This document shows positions 46,338 through 56,370 of a stretch of 64,000 nucleotides of DNA, in pieces. Below the pieces are notes generated by a model. It saw only the letters and a program-made list of their open reading frames with translations, searched no databases and was not told where the DNA came from. Where the stretch lies: assembly GCF_011059185.1 (NCBI RefSeq), contig NZ_JAALFE010000019.1, positions 1-64,000 on the forward strand, written 5' to 3'. Both the position numbers and the translations under genes were made by a program. Source of the stretch: Paragemmobacter kunshanensis. GTDB taxonomy: Bacteria; Pseudomonadota; Alphaproteobacteria; Rhodobacterales; Rhodobacteraceae. The first letter of the stretch is position 1; every line of letters starts with the position of its first letter.

Positions 46338-47876
46338 ATGGAAAACCTCCTCTCCATCATCACCTTCATTCCGGCTGTCGCCGCGGCCATCCTTGCCCTG
46401 TTTCTGCGGGGCGATGATCCGGCGGCGCAGCGGAATGCCAAATGGCTCGCCCTTCTGGCCACCACGGCGACGTTCCTCGTCTCGCTCTTCGTGCTGCTGG
46501 GCTTCGATCCCTCGAACACGGATTTCCAGTTCGTCGAGGAATATGACTGGATCCTCGGCCTGAAATACAAGATGGGCGTGGATGGCATCTCGGTCCTCTT
46601 CGTGATGCTGACCACCTTCCTCATGCCGCTGACCATCGCCGCCTGCTGGGAGGTGGAGCATCGCGTGAAGGAATACATGATCGCCTTCCTGATGCTGGAA
46701 ACGCTGATGCTCGGCGTCTTCTGCGCGCTGGACCTTGTGCTGTTCTACCTGTTCTTCGAGGCGGGTCTGATCCCGATGTTCCTGATCATCGGCATCTGGG
46801 GCGGGAAGGAGCGTATCTACGCGGCCTTCAAGTTCTTCCTCTATACCTTCCTCGGCTCGGTCCTGATGCTGGTCGCGATGATCGCGATGTATATGGATGC
46901 GGGCACCACCGACATCCCGTCGCTTCTGGCCCACAACTTCGGGTCCGAGGACATGCAGGTGCTGGGCATCCATGTCGTGGGCGGCATGCAGACGCTGCTG
47001 TGGCTGGCCTTCTTCGCCTCTTTCGCGGTGAAGATGCCGATGTGGCCGGTGCATACCTGGCTGCCAGATGCCCACGTGCAGGCGCCCACCGCAGGCTCGG
47101 TCGTGCTGGCCGCGATCCTGCTGAAGATGGGGGGCTACGGCTTCCTGCGCTTCTCGCTGCCGATGTTCCCGGTGGCATCCGACCTGCTGGCGCCGCTGGT
47201 GCTGTGGATGTCGGCCATCGCCATCGTCTATACCTCGCTCGTGGCGCTGGCGCAGTCCGACATGAAAAAGCTGATCGCCTATTCCTCGGTCGCGCATATG
47301 GGCTACGTGACCATGGGCATCTTTGCCGCGAACCAGCAGGGCATCGACGGCGCGATCTTCCAGATGATCAGCCATGGCTTCATCTCCGGCGCGCTCTTCC
47401 TTTGCGTCGGCGTGATCTATGACCGCATGCACACGCGCGAGATTGATGCCTATGGCGGCCTCGTGAACCGGATGCCCGCCTATGCGCTGATCTTCATGTT
47501 CTTCACCATGGCCAATGTGGGCCTGCCGGGCACCAGCGGATTCATCGGCGAATTCCTGACGCTGATGGGGATCTTCCAGGTGAACACCTGGGTCGCCGCC
47601 ATCGCCACCACGGGCGTCATCCTTTCGGCGGCCTATGCGCTCTGGCTTTATCGCCGGGTCGTCATGGGCGAATTGCTGAAAGAGGCGCTCAAGACCATCA
47701 CCGACATGACGCGCCGCGAGAAGGCGATCTTCGCCCCCCTCGTCGCCATGACCCTGCTTCTCGGCGTCTATCCCGCGCTGGTGACCGATATCATCGGGCC
47801 CAGCGTCTCGGCGCTGATCACCGACTATCAGGCCGCGCTGCCCGTCACCGACGGCGCGCAGCTTGCCCAGAACTGA
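46338..47876 (+). CDS. nuoM: NADH-quinone oxidoreductase subunit M
   Basis: An antiporter-like membrane subunit of 512 residues, about 14 helices. [20 protein letters not shown] carries the conserved Glu at ~140, [20 protein letters not shown] the channel Lys at ~230, and [17 protein letters not shown] and [16 protein letters not shown] follow. It starts one base after the nuoL stop, without a strong ribosome site, so coupling is likely. Confidence 0.97.
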   Translation: MENLLSIITFIPAVAAAILALFLRGDDPAAQRNAKWLALLATTATFLVSLFVLLGFDPSNTDFQFVEEYDWILGLKYKMGVDGISVLFVMLTTFLMPLTIAACWEVEHRVKEYMIAFLMLETLMLGVFCALDLVLFYLFFEAGLIPMFLIIGIWGGKERIYAAFKFFLYTFLGSVLMLVAMIAMYMDAGTTDIPSLLAHNFGSEDMQVLGIHVVGGMQTLLWLAFFASFAVKMPMWPVHTWLPDAHVQAPTAGSVVLAAILLKMGGYGFLRFSLPMFPVASDLLAPLVLWMSAIAIVYTSLVALAQSDMKKLIAYSSVAHMGYVTMGIFAANQQGIDGAIFQMISHGFISGALFLCVGVIYDRMHTREIDAYGGLVNRMPAYALIFMFFTMANVGLPGTSGFIGEFLTLMGIFQVNTWVAAIATTGVILSAAYALWLYRRVVMGELLKEALKTITDMTRREKAIFAPLVAMTLLLGVYPALVTDIIGPSVSALITDYQAALPVTDGAQLAQN

Positions 47877-47889
47877 AGGGACGATTGAG

Positions 47890-49326
47890 ATGACCCCGCA
47901 AGATTTCTCCACCGTCCTGCCCGAGGTCGTGCTGGCCGTCTATGCCATGGCGGCGCTGATGTTCGGCGTCTACACGACCAAGGACAAGGTCGCCCCCCTG
48001 ATCAGCTGGGCCACGGCCGGGCTGTTCCTCGCGCTCGCGCTTTGGATCGGGGCGGGGGGCGAGGGTGAGCGTGCCGCCTTTGGCGGCATGTTCATCGACG
48101 ATCCTTTCGCGCGCTTTGCCAAGGTGACGATCCTTGTCTCGGCCGCCGCCGTCCTGATCATGAGCCAGGATTACATGATCCGCCGCGATCTGCTGCGCTT
48201 CGAATATCCCATCCTGCTTGCGCTTTCGGTCGTCGGCATGATGATGATGGTCTCGGCCGGCGATCTGATGGCGCTCTATCTGGGCCTCGAACTGCAATCG
48301 CTGGCGCTATACGTCGTCGCCGCAATCCGCCGCGACAGCGTGAAATCCACCGAAGCGGGGCTGAAATACTTCGTCCTCGGCGCGCTTTCCTCGGGCATCC
48401 TGCTTTATGGCGCCTCGCTGACCTATGGCTATGCGGGCACCACGCTGTTTTCGGGCATTCTGTCCACGCTGGAACATGGCGCGCCGCTGGGCCTGCTCTT
48501 CGGCCTTGTGTTCATGCTGGCGGGCCTTGCCTTCAAGGTCTCTGCCGCGCCCTTCCACATGTGGACGCCCGATGTCTATGAAGGCTCTCCCACGCCGGTG
48601 ACCGCCTTCTTCGCCACCGCGCCCAAGGTCGCCGCCATGGCCCTGCTGGCCCGCCTGTCCTGGGATGCCTTCGGGGCGATCCCGGGCGACTGGTCGCAGG
48701 TTCTGGCGGCGCTGGCCGTGATTTCCATGTTCCTTGGCGCCATCGCGGCCATCGGCCAGCGCGACATCAAGCGCCTGATGGCCTATTCCTCCATCGCCCA
48801 TATGGGCTATGCGCTGGTGGGCCTCGCCTCCGGCACGGCCGAAGGCGTGCAGGCCATGCTGATCTACATGGCGATCTATGTCACGATGAACGTCGGCACC
48901 TTCGCCTTCATCCTGTCGATGGAAAAGGACGGCCGCCCCGTCACCTCGATCGACAGCCTGAACAGCTTCGCCCGGAAAGAGCCGCTCAAGGCGCTTGCCA
49001 TGCTGGTCCTGATGTTCAGCCTTGCCGGCGTGCCGCCCATGGTCGGCTTCTTCGGCAAGTTCTATGTGCTGAAAGCGGCGGTCGATGCGAACATGACATG
49101 GCTCGCGCTTGCCGGGGCCGTGGCCTCGGTCATCGGGGCCTTCTACTATCTCCGCATCGTCTTCTTCATGTATTTCGGCAAGGAGTCGGATGGCATGGAC
49201 TCCCGCATGGCCCCCGCGCAATGGGCCATGCTGGTGGCGGTGGCGGTGATCATGGTGGCGGGGATCGTGAATCTCTTCGGCATCGAACCCGCAGCCGCCA
49301 TCGCGGCGGAAGCCCTTGTCCGCTGA
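47890..49326 (+). CDS. nuoN: NADH-quinone oxidoreductase subunit N
   Basis: The third antiporter-like subunit, 478 residues. [20 protein letters not shown] has the channel Glu, [21 protein letters not shown] the Lys region, and [22 protein letters not shown] and [17 protein letters not shown] follow. The ATG at 47890 is chosen over an in-frame codon 27 bases earlier because the latter overlaps nuoM and lacks a ribosome site. Its end overlaps birA by 11 bases. Confidence 0.96.
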   Translation: MTPQDFSTVLPEVVLAVYAMAALMFGVYTTKDKVAPLISWATAGLFLALALWIGAGGEGERAAFGGMFIDDPFARFAKVTILVSAAAVLIMSQDYMIRRDLLRFEYPILLALSVVGMMMMVSAGDLMALYLGLELQSLALYVVAAIRRDSVKSTEAGLKYFVLGALSSGILLYGASLTYGYAGTTLFSGILSTLEHGAPLGLLFGLVFMLAGLAFKVSAAPFHMWTPDVYEGSPTPVTAFFATAPKVAAMALLARLSWDAFGAIPGDWSQVLAALAVISMFLGAIAAIGQRDIKRLMAYSSIAHMGYALVGLASGTAEGVQAMLIYMAIYVTMNVGTFAFILSMEKDGRPVTSIDSLNSFARKEPLKALAMLVLMFSLAGVPPMVGFFGKFYVLKAAVDANMTWLALAGAVASVIGAFYYLRIVFFMYFGKESDGMDSRMAPAQWAMLVAVAVIMVAGIVNLFGIEPAAAIAAEALVR

Positions 49327-50071
49327 CGCCTGGCCCAAGGATGTGGCGCGCCACATCCTCGATACGGTCGACAGCACGAACGCCCATGCCTTCCGGCTGG
49401 CCCCGCAGAGCGCGGGGCCTTGCTGGATTCTGGCAGGCGAGCAGACTGCAGGCCGTGGCCGCCGCGCCCGCGCCTGGGACAGCCCGCGCGGCAATTTCCA
49501 CGGCACGCTGCTGCTGCACCCCACGGAACCCGCATCGCAAGTCGCCCTCCGCTCCTTCGCCGCGGCCCTTGCGCTGCGCGATGCCTTTGTCGCGCTGACC
49601 GGCCTGCCGCAGGCATTCGCGCTCAAATGGCCCAATGACGTGCTGCTGAACGGCGGCAAGGTCGCGGGTATCCTGCTGGAAAGCAGCGGCGCAGGGCAGG
49701 GTGTGCAGCACCTCGCCATCGGGATCGGCGTCAACCTGATCGCCGCGCCGGACCCCGCGCTGATGGAGTCGGGCGCCGTGCCCCCCGTCACGCTGCTGGC
49801 CGAAACCGGCCTGCGCGTGACGCCTGAAACCTTCCTCGACGCCCTCGCCCCCGCCTATGCACGATGGGAGGCGACCTTCACTACCGAAGGCTTCGCCCCC
49901 CTCCGCACCGCATGGCTGACCCATGCCGCCCGCCTTGGCGAAACCATCCGCGCCCGTACCGGCACGGAAACCCGCGAAGGCACTTTTGAGACCATCGACG
50001 ACACCGGCGCCCTCATCCTGCGCCAGTCCCACGGCCCCGTCGCCATCCCGGCGGCGGAAGTCTTCTTCTGA
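49316..50071 (+). CDS. birA: Biotin-[acetyl-CoA-carboxylase] ligase
   Basis: Attaches biotin to carboxyl-carrier proteins. The 251 residues lack an N-terminal DNA-binding domain, so this is the non-repressor type. Motifs are [20 protein letters not shown] (ATP/biotin loop), [21 protein letters not shown] (catalytic Lys) and IGIGVNLI. The start is a TTG at 49316 inside the nuoN end; no better codon lies before the conserved domain. The nuo-birA linkage also occurs in Paracoccus (established knowledge). Confidence 0.93.
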   Translation: MSADAWPKDVARHILDTVDSTNAHAFRLAPQSAGPCWILAGEQTAGRGRRARAWDSPRGNFHGTLLLHPTEPASQVALRSFAAALALRDAFVALTGLPQAFALKWPNDVLLNGGKVAGILLESSGAGQGVQHLAIGIGVNLIAAPDPALMESGAVPPVTLLAETGLRVTPETFLDALAPAYARWEATFTTEGFAPLRTAWLTHAARLGETIRARTGTETREGTFETIDDTGALILRQSHGPVAIPAAEVFF

Positions 50072-50084
50072 CAGGGGAACACCC

Positions 50085-50864
50085 ATGCTCCTCGCCATCG
50101 ACTGCGGCAATACCAACACCGTCTTTTCCATCTGGACCGGCGACCGCTTCATCGCCACCTGGCGCATCGCGACCGATCACAAGCGGACGGCGGATGAATA
50201 TCACGTCTGGCTGTCCTCCCTGATGATGCTGACCAGGACCGAGGCCACGATCACCGATGCGATCATCTCCTCCACCGTGCCGCGCGTGGTGTTCAACCTG
50301 CGCGTCCTCTGCAACCGCTATTTCGACTGCCGCCCCCTTGTCGTGGGCAAGCCGGAATGCCGCCTGCCCGTCGCGCCGCGCGTGGATCAGGGAACCACCG
50401 TCGGCCCTGACCGCCTCGTAAACACCGTCGGCGCCCATGATCGCCATGGCGGCGATCTGATCGTCGTGGATTTCGGCACCGCCACCACCTTCGACGTCGT
50501 CGATACCGACGGCGCCTATATCGGTGGCGTCATCGCCCCCGGCGTCAACCTCAGCCTCGAGGCGCTGCACATGGCCGCCGCCGCCCTGCCGCATGTCGAT
50601 ATCAGCCGCCCCGCCCGCGCCATCGGCACGAATACGGTGGCCTGCATGCAATCCGGTGTATATTGGGGCTATATCGGCCTTGTCGAAGGGATCGTGCGCG
50701 AGGTTCGCAAGGAACGCGACCGCCCGATGAAAGTGATTGCGACAGGCGGCCTCGCCTCCCTTTTCGCGCAGGATACCGAACTATTTGACAGCGTCGAAGA
50801 TGACCTCACCATGCATGGCCTGATGCTCATCGACCGCTACAACAAGGAACTGGAAACCGCATGA
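50085..50864 (+). CDS. coaX: Type III pantothenate kinase
   Basis: Phosphorylates pantothenate, the first step of CoA synthesis. The 259 residues belong to the ASKHA fold: LLAIDCGNTNTVFSIW (phosphate-1) at ~2, VGPDRLVNTVGAHDRHGG, VVDFGTATTFDVVDTDGAYI (phosphate-2, Asp) and VIATGGLASLF (adenosine). AGGGGAAC precedes the ATG. The stop overlaps the RNase J start (ATGA). Confidence 0.95.
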   Translation: MLLAIDCGNTNTVFSIWTGDRFIATWRIATDHKRTADEYHVWLSSLMMLTRTEATITDAIISSTVPRVVFNLRVLCNRYFDCRPLVVGKPECRLPVAPRVDQGTTVGPDRLVNTVGAHDRHGGDLIVVDFGTATTFDVVDTDGAYIGGVIAPGVNLSLEALHMAAAALPHVDISRPARAIGTNTVACMQSGVYWGYIGLVEGIVREVRKERDRPMKVIATGGLASLFAQDTELFDSVEDDLTMHGLMLIDRYNKELETA

Positions 50865-52534
50865 CTGCAAACCGGCTGATCTATCTTCCCCTCGGTGGTG
50901 CCGGGGAGATCGGCATGAATGCCTATGTCTATGGCTATGGTCCGGCGGGCAAGGAACGTCTGATCCTGGTCGATATGGGCGTGACCTTCCCCGACATGGA
51001 CACAACCCCCGGGGTGGACCTGATCCTTCCCGATCTGGGCTGGCTGGAAGACAATCTCGACCGGCTCGAGGCGATCTTCATCACCCATGCCCATGAGGAC
51101 CATATCGGCGCGCTGGGGCATCTCTGGCCCAAACTGCAAAAGCCCGTCTATGCCCGCCGCTTCACCGCCACCATCGGGCGGCTGAAATTCGAAGAGCAGG
51201 GCCTTCCGGTCGAGATGATCCGCACGGTCCTTCCGCGCCCCGAAACGGTGACGGCGGGGCCGTTCAAGGTGCAATTCGTGCCGGTCAGCCATTCCATCCC
51301 CGAAAGCGCCGCGCTGCTGATCGACACGCCCGCAGGCCGCATCGTGCATTCGGGCGATTTCAAGCTGGATCACAACCCCATCGTGGGCGAGCCCTGGGAT
51401 GACGCCCGCTTCACCGAGATTGCGGCGGAACGCCCGGTCAAGGCGCTGATGTGCGACTCGACCAATGTCTTCTCGCTCCATCCCGGCCGCTCCGAAAGCT
51501 CCATCCGCGAACCGATCCGCGAATTGGTGGCCGGGCGGGGCGGGCTGGTGGTCGCCACCACCTTCGCCTCGAACGTCGCCCGCCTGCGGACCCTGGCCGA
51601 AGCCGCCCGCGCGGCGGATCGGTCCGTCTGCCTGATGGGCCGGGCGATGAAGCGCATGGTCGCGGCTGCCGAACAATCCGGCGTCCTGACCGAATTCCCC
51701 CGCACCGTCAGCCCCGAAGAGGCCGCCGATATCCCGCGCGGCAACCTGATGCTGATCGTGACCGGATCGCAGGGCGAACGCCGCGCTGCCAGCGCGCAGC
51801 TCTCGCGCGGCAAGTATCTGGGGATGGAGATGAAGCAGGGCGACCTTTTCCTCTTCTCGTCCAAGACCATTCCGGGCAATGAACGCGATGTCCTGCGCAT
51901 CATGAACAACTTCTCGGAAATGGGCGTCGATGTCATGGATGACGGCGGCGGCAAGTATCACGTCTCGGGCCATGCCAATCGGCCCGATCTGGAACATGTC
52001 CACCGCCTGCTGCTGCCCGACATGCTGATCCCCATGCATGGCGAACACCGCCACCTGCGCGAACATGCCCGCATCGGGGCCGAGGCCGGGCTTGCCTCTG
52101 CCGTGGTCACCAATGGCATGATGGTCGATCTGTCGGGCGAGGCGCCGGTCGTCGTCGGCCATGTGGAAACCGGGCGCGTCTATCTGGATGGCACCGCCCA
52201 TGTCGGCGCGCTGGAAGGCGTGATCCGCGACCGGATCCGCATGGCGCTGAACGGCCATGTCATGGTGACGGTCATCCTCGATGACGAGGCCGAGGTTCTG
52301 GGCGACGCCTGGGTCGAGATCATGGGCCTGTCCTCCAAGGGCCGCTCCGGCCCCCTGGCCGAGGTGATGGAGGCCGAGCTTGCCCAGTTCCTCGATGGGG
52401 CAGGGCGCAAGATCCTCCGCGACGATGACAAGCTGGACGAGGCGCTGCGCCGCATCATCCGCCAGGTCGCGATGGAAGAGATCGGAAAGAAGCCCGAGGT
52501 GACGGTCGTCGTCAGCCGCCTGATGGCCGAATAG
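50861..52534 (+). CDS. rnj: Ribonuclease J
   Basis: A metallo-beta-lactamase/beta-CASP nuclease with endo- and 5'-3' exonuclease activity on RNA, 557 residues. The metal motif is IFITHAHEDHIGALGHLWP (HxHxDH, ~72); HSGDFKLDHNPI follows at ~165; the beta-CASP region has GQ-type ITGSQGERRAA and HVSGHANRPDLEHVHRLLLP with MLIPMHGEHRHLREH. The C-terminal domain ends EVTVVVSRLMAE. It is the last gene of the nuo operon's run before the palindrome terminator. Confidence 0.94.
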   Translation: MTANRLIYLPLGGAGEIGMNAYVYGYGPAGKERLILVDMGVTFPDMDTTPGVDLILPDLGWLEDNLDRLEAIFITHAHEDHIGALGHLWPKLQKPVYARRFTATIGRLKFEEQGLPVEMIRTVLPRPETVTAGPFKVQFVPVSHSIPESAALLIDTPAGRIVHSGDFKLDHNPIVGEPWDDARFTEIAAERPVKALMCDSTNVFSLHPGRSESSIREPIRELVAGRGGLVVATTFASNVARLRTLAEAARAADRSVCLMGRAMKRMVAAAEQSGVLTEFPRTVSPEEAADIPRGNLMLIVTGSQGERRAASAQLSRGKYLGMEMKQGDLFLFSSKTIPGNERDVLRIMNNFSEMGVDVMDDGGGKYHVSGHANRPDLEHVHRLLLPDMLIPMHGEHRHLREHARIGAEAGLASAVVTNGMMVDLSGEAPVVVGHVETGRVYLDGTAHVGALEGVIRDRIRMALNGHVMVTVILDDEAEVLGDAWVEIMGLSSKGRSGPLAEVMEAELAQFLDGAGRKILRDDDKLDEALRRIIRQVAMEEIGKKPEVTVVVSRLMAE

Positions 52535-52563
52535 TCCCGGGCGCAGGGCAACTGCCGCCGGGA

Positions 52564-52601
52564 AAAAGGAAAGGGCCCCGAATTCGGGGCCCTTTCCTTT
52601 T
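52564..52601. terminator. 38-bp perfect palindrome, bidirectional terminator
   Basis: AAAAGGAAAGGGCCCCGAA is followed directly by its exact reverse complement, ending in CCTTTT. The A/T flanks give a T-rich tail on both strands. It lies 29 bases after the rnj stop and 14 before the helicase stop, so one element serves both convergent genes. Confidence 0.92.
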
Positions 52602-52615
52602 GGTTCCGTCCGATG

Positions 52616-54223
52616 TCAGCCCTCGGTGCCGTTCGCGGCGAGCGCGTCTTCGCCCTCGTCCTGCGCCGAGGGGCCTGCGATCTTGAAGCTGCGCAGGATG
52701 AAATCGGGGACATGATCCCCCATGCCCACCACCGGCGGGCCGGACCGATCGTCGCGGTCGCGGCTGCGGCGATCATCGCGCCGGTCGCGCCGGTCTTCGT
52801 CGCGGCGGGGACGTTCCTCTTCGCGGCGCGGGCGGTCATCCTCGCGGCGCGGACGCTCTTCCCGGCGAACCGGGGCTGCGGCCACAACTTCTGCCTCGAC
52901 CGGGGCTTCTGCGGCGGCGGCAGGGGCCGCCACCTCGGCCCGCGCCTCACGCGGGGCAGGGCGCTCGTCCCGGTTGCCCCGTCCGCGGCTGCGATCCCGA
53001 TCCCGATCCCGGCCACCGCTGCGGCCGCCACGCTCTTCCCGCGGGCGGTCGCTGCCTTCGCCGGCCAGATCCAGCCCCTCGGGCAATTCGCCGCGCGGGA
53101 TCTGCTGCTTGACCAGGCTTTCGATGGCCGACAGGTATTTCTCGTCCGACGGCACGGCAATCGTAAAGGCCTTGCCCAGACGCCCCGCCCGGCCGGTCCG
53201 CCCGATCCGGTGGACATAATCCTCCGGATGGCTCGGCACGTCAAAGTTGAACACATGGCTCACCGCCGGAATGTCCAGCCCGCGCGCCGCCACGTCCGAG
53301 GCCACCAGCAGATGCAGCGATCCATCGCGGAACCCGTCCAGTGTCCGCATGCGCTGCGACTGGTCCAGATCGCCATGGATGGGGGCCGCGTTGAAGCCGT
53401 GCGATTTCAGCGACTTCGCCACCACATCCACATCCATCTTGCGGTTGCAGAAGATGATGGCATTGGTGCAGCTTTCGCCTTCCGCCCGGATCAGCGCCCG
53501 CAGCACGGCCCGCTTTTCGGTGAAGGAGCGATCCTTCCGCGTCGGCTGGAACTGGATCAGCTTCTGCTCGATCGTGGCCGAGGTGGTGGATTGCCGTGCC
53601 ACCTCGATCTTGGCCGGGTTCGACAGGAAGGTATTGGTGATCCGTTCGATCTCGGGCGCCATGGTGGCCGAGAAGAACAGCGTCTGCCGCGTGAAGGGCG
53701 TCAGCTGGAAGATGCGTTCGATATCGGGGATGAACCCCATGTCCAGCATCCGGTCGGCCTCATCCACCACCATGATCTGCACGCCGGTCAGCAGAAGCTT
53801 GCCGCGTTCGAAATGGTCCAGCAGACGGCCGGGCGTGGCGATCAGCACGTCGACACCCCGGTCGATCAGCTTGTCCTGCTCGCCAAAGGAGACGCCGCCG
53901 ATCAGCAGCGCCTTGGTCAGCTTGGTATGCTTGGCATAGATGTCGAAATTCTCGGCCACCTGGGCGGCCAGTTCCCGCGTCGGCGCCAGAACCAGCGACC
54001 GGGGCATCCGCGCCCGCGCGCGGCCCTGCCCCAGCAGGGTGATCATCGGCAGGGTGAAACTGGCGGTCTTGCCCGTGCCCGTCTGTGCGATCCCCAGCAC
54101 GTCGCGCCCTTGCAGCGCATGCGGGATGGCCTGGGCCTGAATGGGGGTCGGGGTTTCATAGCCCGCTTCCGCGATGGCCTGAAGTACGCGCGGATCCAGC
54201 GCGAGGTCGGAAAACTTGGTCAT
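52616..54223 (-). CDS. DEAD-box ATP-dependent RNA helicase
   Basis: A 535-residue RNA helicase of the RhlE/DbpA-like group. The Q motif is FSDLALDPRVLQAIAEAGYE; motif I AQTGTGKT; Ia PTRELA; II VVDEADRMLDMGF; III FFSATMAPEI; VI HRIGRTGRAGR. The last ~130 residues are an Arg/Glu/Asp-rich tail with RR(D/E)-type repeats, typical of RNA-contacting extensions. The ATG at 54223 is chosen because AAGGACG precedes it and the longer form lacks similarity. It may act together with RNase J in RNA turnover, as the two genes are neighbours; this is inference. Confidence 0.92.
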   Translation of the reverse strand: MTKFSDLALDPRVLQAIAEAGYETPTPIQAQAIPHALQGRDVLGIAQTGTGKTASFTLPMITLLGQGRARARMPRSLVLAPTRELAAQVAENFDIYAKHTKLTKALLIGGVSFGEQDKLIDRGVDVLIATPGRLLDHFERGKLLLTGVQIMVVDEADRMLDMGFIPDIERIFQLTPFTRQTLFFSATMAPEIERITNTFLSNPAKIEVARQSTTSATIEQKLIQFQPTRKDRSFTEKRAVLRALIRAEGESCTNAIIFCNRKMDVDVVAKSLKSHGFNAAPIHGDLDQSQRMRTLDGFRDGSLHLLVASDVAARGLDIPAVSHVFNFDVPSHPEDYVHRIGRTGRAGRLGKAFTIAVPSDEKYLSAIESLVKQQIPRGELPEGLDLAGEGSDRPREERGGRSGGRDRDRDRSRGRGNRDERPAPREARAEVAAPAAAAEAPVEAEVVAAAPVRREERPRREDDRPRREEERPRRDEDRRDRRDDRRSRDRDDRSGPPVVGMGDHVPDFILRSFKIAGPSAQDEGEDALAANGTEG

Positions 54224-54359
54224 AAGCGTCCTTGCAGATGCGGGATCGGCCCGCAAAGGTGAAGGGACGCTGCTCTCCGGGCGCCCCGGCGTCATGGGTG
54301 GCCTTGCCACTTGCCGCGCGTGTAGCGGAATTGCCGCGCAGGGTCAAGGATTGGCAAGG

Positions 54360-54387
54360 TTGACAGGCTGCGAAAGCCCAAGATACC
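54360..54387 (+). promoter_or_regulatory. Candidate promoter for the two-gene unknown operon
   Basis: A consensus TTGACA (54360-54365) is followed after 16 bases by GATACC (54382-54387). It would start transcription about 35 bases before the ATG at 54428. Confidence 0.4.
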
Positions 54388-54427
54388 AAGTTTCCGGTGG
54401 TAGTTGTGACGAGTGGGTTGGTGCAGG

Positions 54428-55378
54428 ATGGAAACGGCGCAACAGGCGACCGATCCGGTAGCCTCGGCGCAGCCGGGGCAGGGCGGCCCGGATGCGGCAG
54501 CCCCGGCCCCCGTGCCGTCCCCCCCGCCTTCCGCCGACAGCCTGCCCACGCCGCCCCTTGCGCCCGCACTTCTTTACTATGCCGTCTGGTTGCCCGCCCC
54601 CGATGGCGCGGCGGCAGGCCCGCCGATCTATCTGCCGGCATCGGGTGGCGGCGGCCTTGCGGCAGCGTCCCCCGCCGCCTTCGCGCCCCCGATTGCGCCC
54701 CCCGCCGCGCCCCCCGCCGCGCCCCCCGCACCCGGCCCCGCCACATCGGCCGCCGCGTCGCATAACCAGCGTCTGCTTCTTCTGGCCATCCTCGCAGGCG
54801 TCATGCTGGTTCACCTGCCCTGGATCGCCTATCTGGTCGCCGTCCATGGCTGCTGGGGCACGTTTCTCGATGCCTGCTGGCAGGCCCCGGTCACCGATGC
54901 GCTTCTGGCCGACGAGGCCGACCCTTTCGCCGAAACGCTGGGCGATCCCTATATCTTCGCCCGCATCGTCTTTCTGATGCTGCGCGTGCAGGCGGTGCTG
55001 TCATCGGACTGGGCCGAATACAGCCAGGCCATGCAGCTTTCCACCGGCCTCGGCTCCTTCGTGCTGACGCGGATCGTGGCCTCCAACGGCCTTGTCACCC
55101 AGGGGCGCGACAAGGCCATCTACCTGGCCGCCCTCTGCTTCACGCTGTTCCTGCTGCTGTTCTGGGCCGAACTGCACCTCACCTCCGACGCGGTTCATCC
55201 ACTCCTCGGCGATGACACCGTGCTTGACTACATCTCGCAGACCTTGCCGCCGGATTTCGCCAGCTACGGCTCCGTGCGCGACGGGTTGATGCAACTGCTG
55301 CAATTCCTCCGCCTCGCCGATGCCCTGATCCTCGGCGCCTGCCTTGCCCTGCCATCCACCAACAGAAAGCCCGCATGA
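54428..55378 (+). CDS. Unknown membrane protein with Pro/Ala-rich N-terminus
   Basis: A 316-residue protein I do not recognise. The first ~115 residues are Pro/Ala-rich and disordered, including an APPAAPPAAPPA stretch. Hydrophobic helices follow at ~120-140 (LLLLAILAGVMLVHLPWIAYL), ~180-195, ~235-255 (AIYLAALCFTLFLLLFWAELH) and near the C-terminus, with soluble segments between. The ATG at 54428 lacks a clear ribosome site; a GTG 15 bases earlier is possible. It overlaps the next gene (ATGATG), and the two probably work together in the envelope. Confidence 0.65.
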   Translation: METAQQATDPVASAQPGQGGPDAAAPAPVPSPPPSADSLPTPPLAPALLYYAVWLPAPDGAAAGPPIYLPASGGGGLAAASPAAFAPPIAPPAAPPAAPPAPGPATSAAASHNQRLLLLAILAGVMLVHLPWIAYLVAVHGCWGTFLDACWQAPVTDALLADEADPFAETLGDPYIFARIVFLMLRVQAVLSSDWAEYSQAMQLSTGLGSFVLTRIVASNGLVTQGRDKAIYLAALCFTLFLLLFWAELHLTSDAVHPLLGDDTVLDYISQTLPPDFASYGSVRDGLMQLLQFLRLADALILGACLALPSTNRKPA

Positions 55379-56343
55379 TGCCATCCGCCCTGCGCCCCAC
55401 GGTCCTCCTTCTGGCCGCCGCCCTGCTCTGGCTGGCCGGCATCGCGCGGGCCGATACCGAACTGCGCTTCGAATTCACCCATCTCGAAGCGGGCCTGCCC
55501 GCCCCCGCCCCCGATCTGACGATCACCGATGTCTTCTCGGGCGCCACACTGGCCGCCCTGCCGCAAGAGGCCCCCGAAGGCAGCGCCATCCTGTCCCTCA
55601 TGCTGCCCGACAGCCAGTTCGACGGCCCCTATGCGCGCCTGCGCGTCGTGGTGGGCGGCCTGCAACTGCCCCCCGGCGACAGCAAGAGCGGCGAGGAAAT
55701 CCGTTTCGCCTTTGAAATCGTCCTGCGCCGCGACCTGCTGGAAGGGCCGGTCGTCCTGCGCATTCCCGTCGTCACCACCTCGCGGCGGCAGGCGATGAAA
55801 CCCTACATGTCCATGCCCGACCTGATCGAGGAACTGCCCGACCGCTTCTTCCTCGCGCAGCAATGGATGTCGCTCTACCGTGCCAGCCCCGAAGCGGTGG
55901 CCGCCGCCCCCCAGGCCTTTGCGCTCCACCGGCTGATCGCCCGCGCCGTGGTGGATTTCGCCATCGCCACGGCGGATGGGCGGCGCGGGCCGGTGCTGAT
56001 CCTGCCCTCGCCCGAACTGGCGCAGACGCTCGATCTCTACTGGTCCTCGATGCCCAAGGGCCAACAGACGCATATGGCCGCCTATGCCGATGCCCGCACG
56101 ATCCTCTGGCTCGACGTGCCGCTGGCCGAAGACCTGCTCCGCACCGCCCGCCGCAGCGGGATCGAGGCCCCCGCCGCCTGCGCCGCCGCGCGGGAACATC
56201 TGGAGTTCTTCGCCCGCCGCCTGCCCGAAGGCGAAGAGGCGGGCTGGGTCGACGCGCTCTTTCCCGTGCCCGGCACGCTGGAGGGCTATCTCGAAGGGCG
56301 CAGGCTCGACATCCTCTTCGCCTGCACCCGCCTCAGGATCTGA
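55375..56343 (+). CDS. Unknown exported protein
   Basis: A 322-residue protein with a clear Sec signal peptide (TVLLLAAALLWLAGIARA, cleavage near 26). The mature part begins with a beta-rich region (TELRFEFTHLEAGLPAPAPD, LRVVVGGLQLPPGDSKSGEE), then a helical domain from ~140 with FFLAQQWMSLYRASPEAVAA and two or three cysteines near the C-terminus. No family is recognised. Its start overlaps the upstream membrane-protein gene, and its end is 27 bases from the convergent prfC stop, with a small CGGGCG/CGCCCG hairpin (56347-56363) between. Confidence 0.65.
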   Translation: MMPSALRPTVLLLAAALLWLAGIARADTELRFEFTHLEAGLPAPAPDLTITDVFSGATLAALPQEAPEGSAILSLMLPDSQFDGPYARLRVVVGGLQLPPGDSKSGEEIRFAFEIVLRRDLLEGPVVLRIPVVTTSRRQAMKPYMSMPDLIEELPDRFFLAQQWMSLYRASPEAVAAAPQAFALHRLIARAVVDFAIATADGRRGPVLILPSPELAQTLDLYWSSMPKGQQTHMAAYADARTILWLDVPLAEDLLRTARRSGIEAPAACAAAREHLEFFARRLPEGEEAGWVDALFPVPGTLEGYLEGRRLDILFACTRLRI

Positions 56344-56370
56344 TGTCGGGCGGGCGACGCCCGGCAGGGA

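Noticed and set aside
49316-50071. BirA as biotin operon repressor
   Set aside because: The protein starts directly with the ligase domain; there is no N-terminal winged helix.
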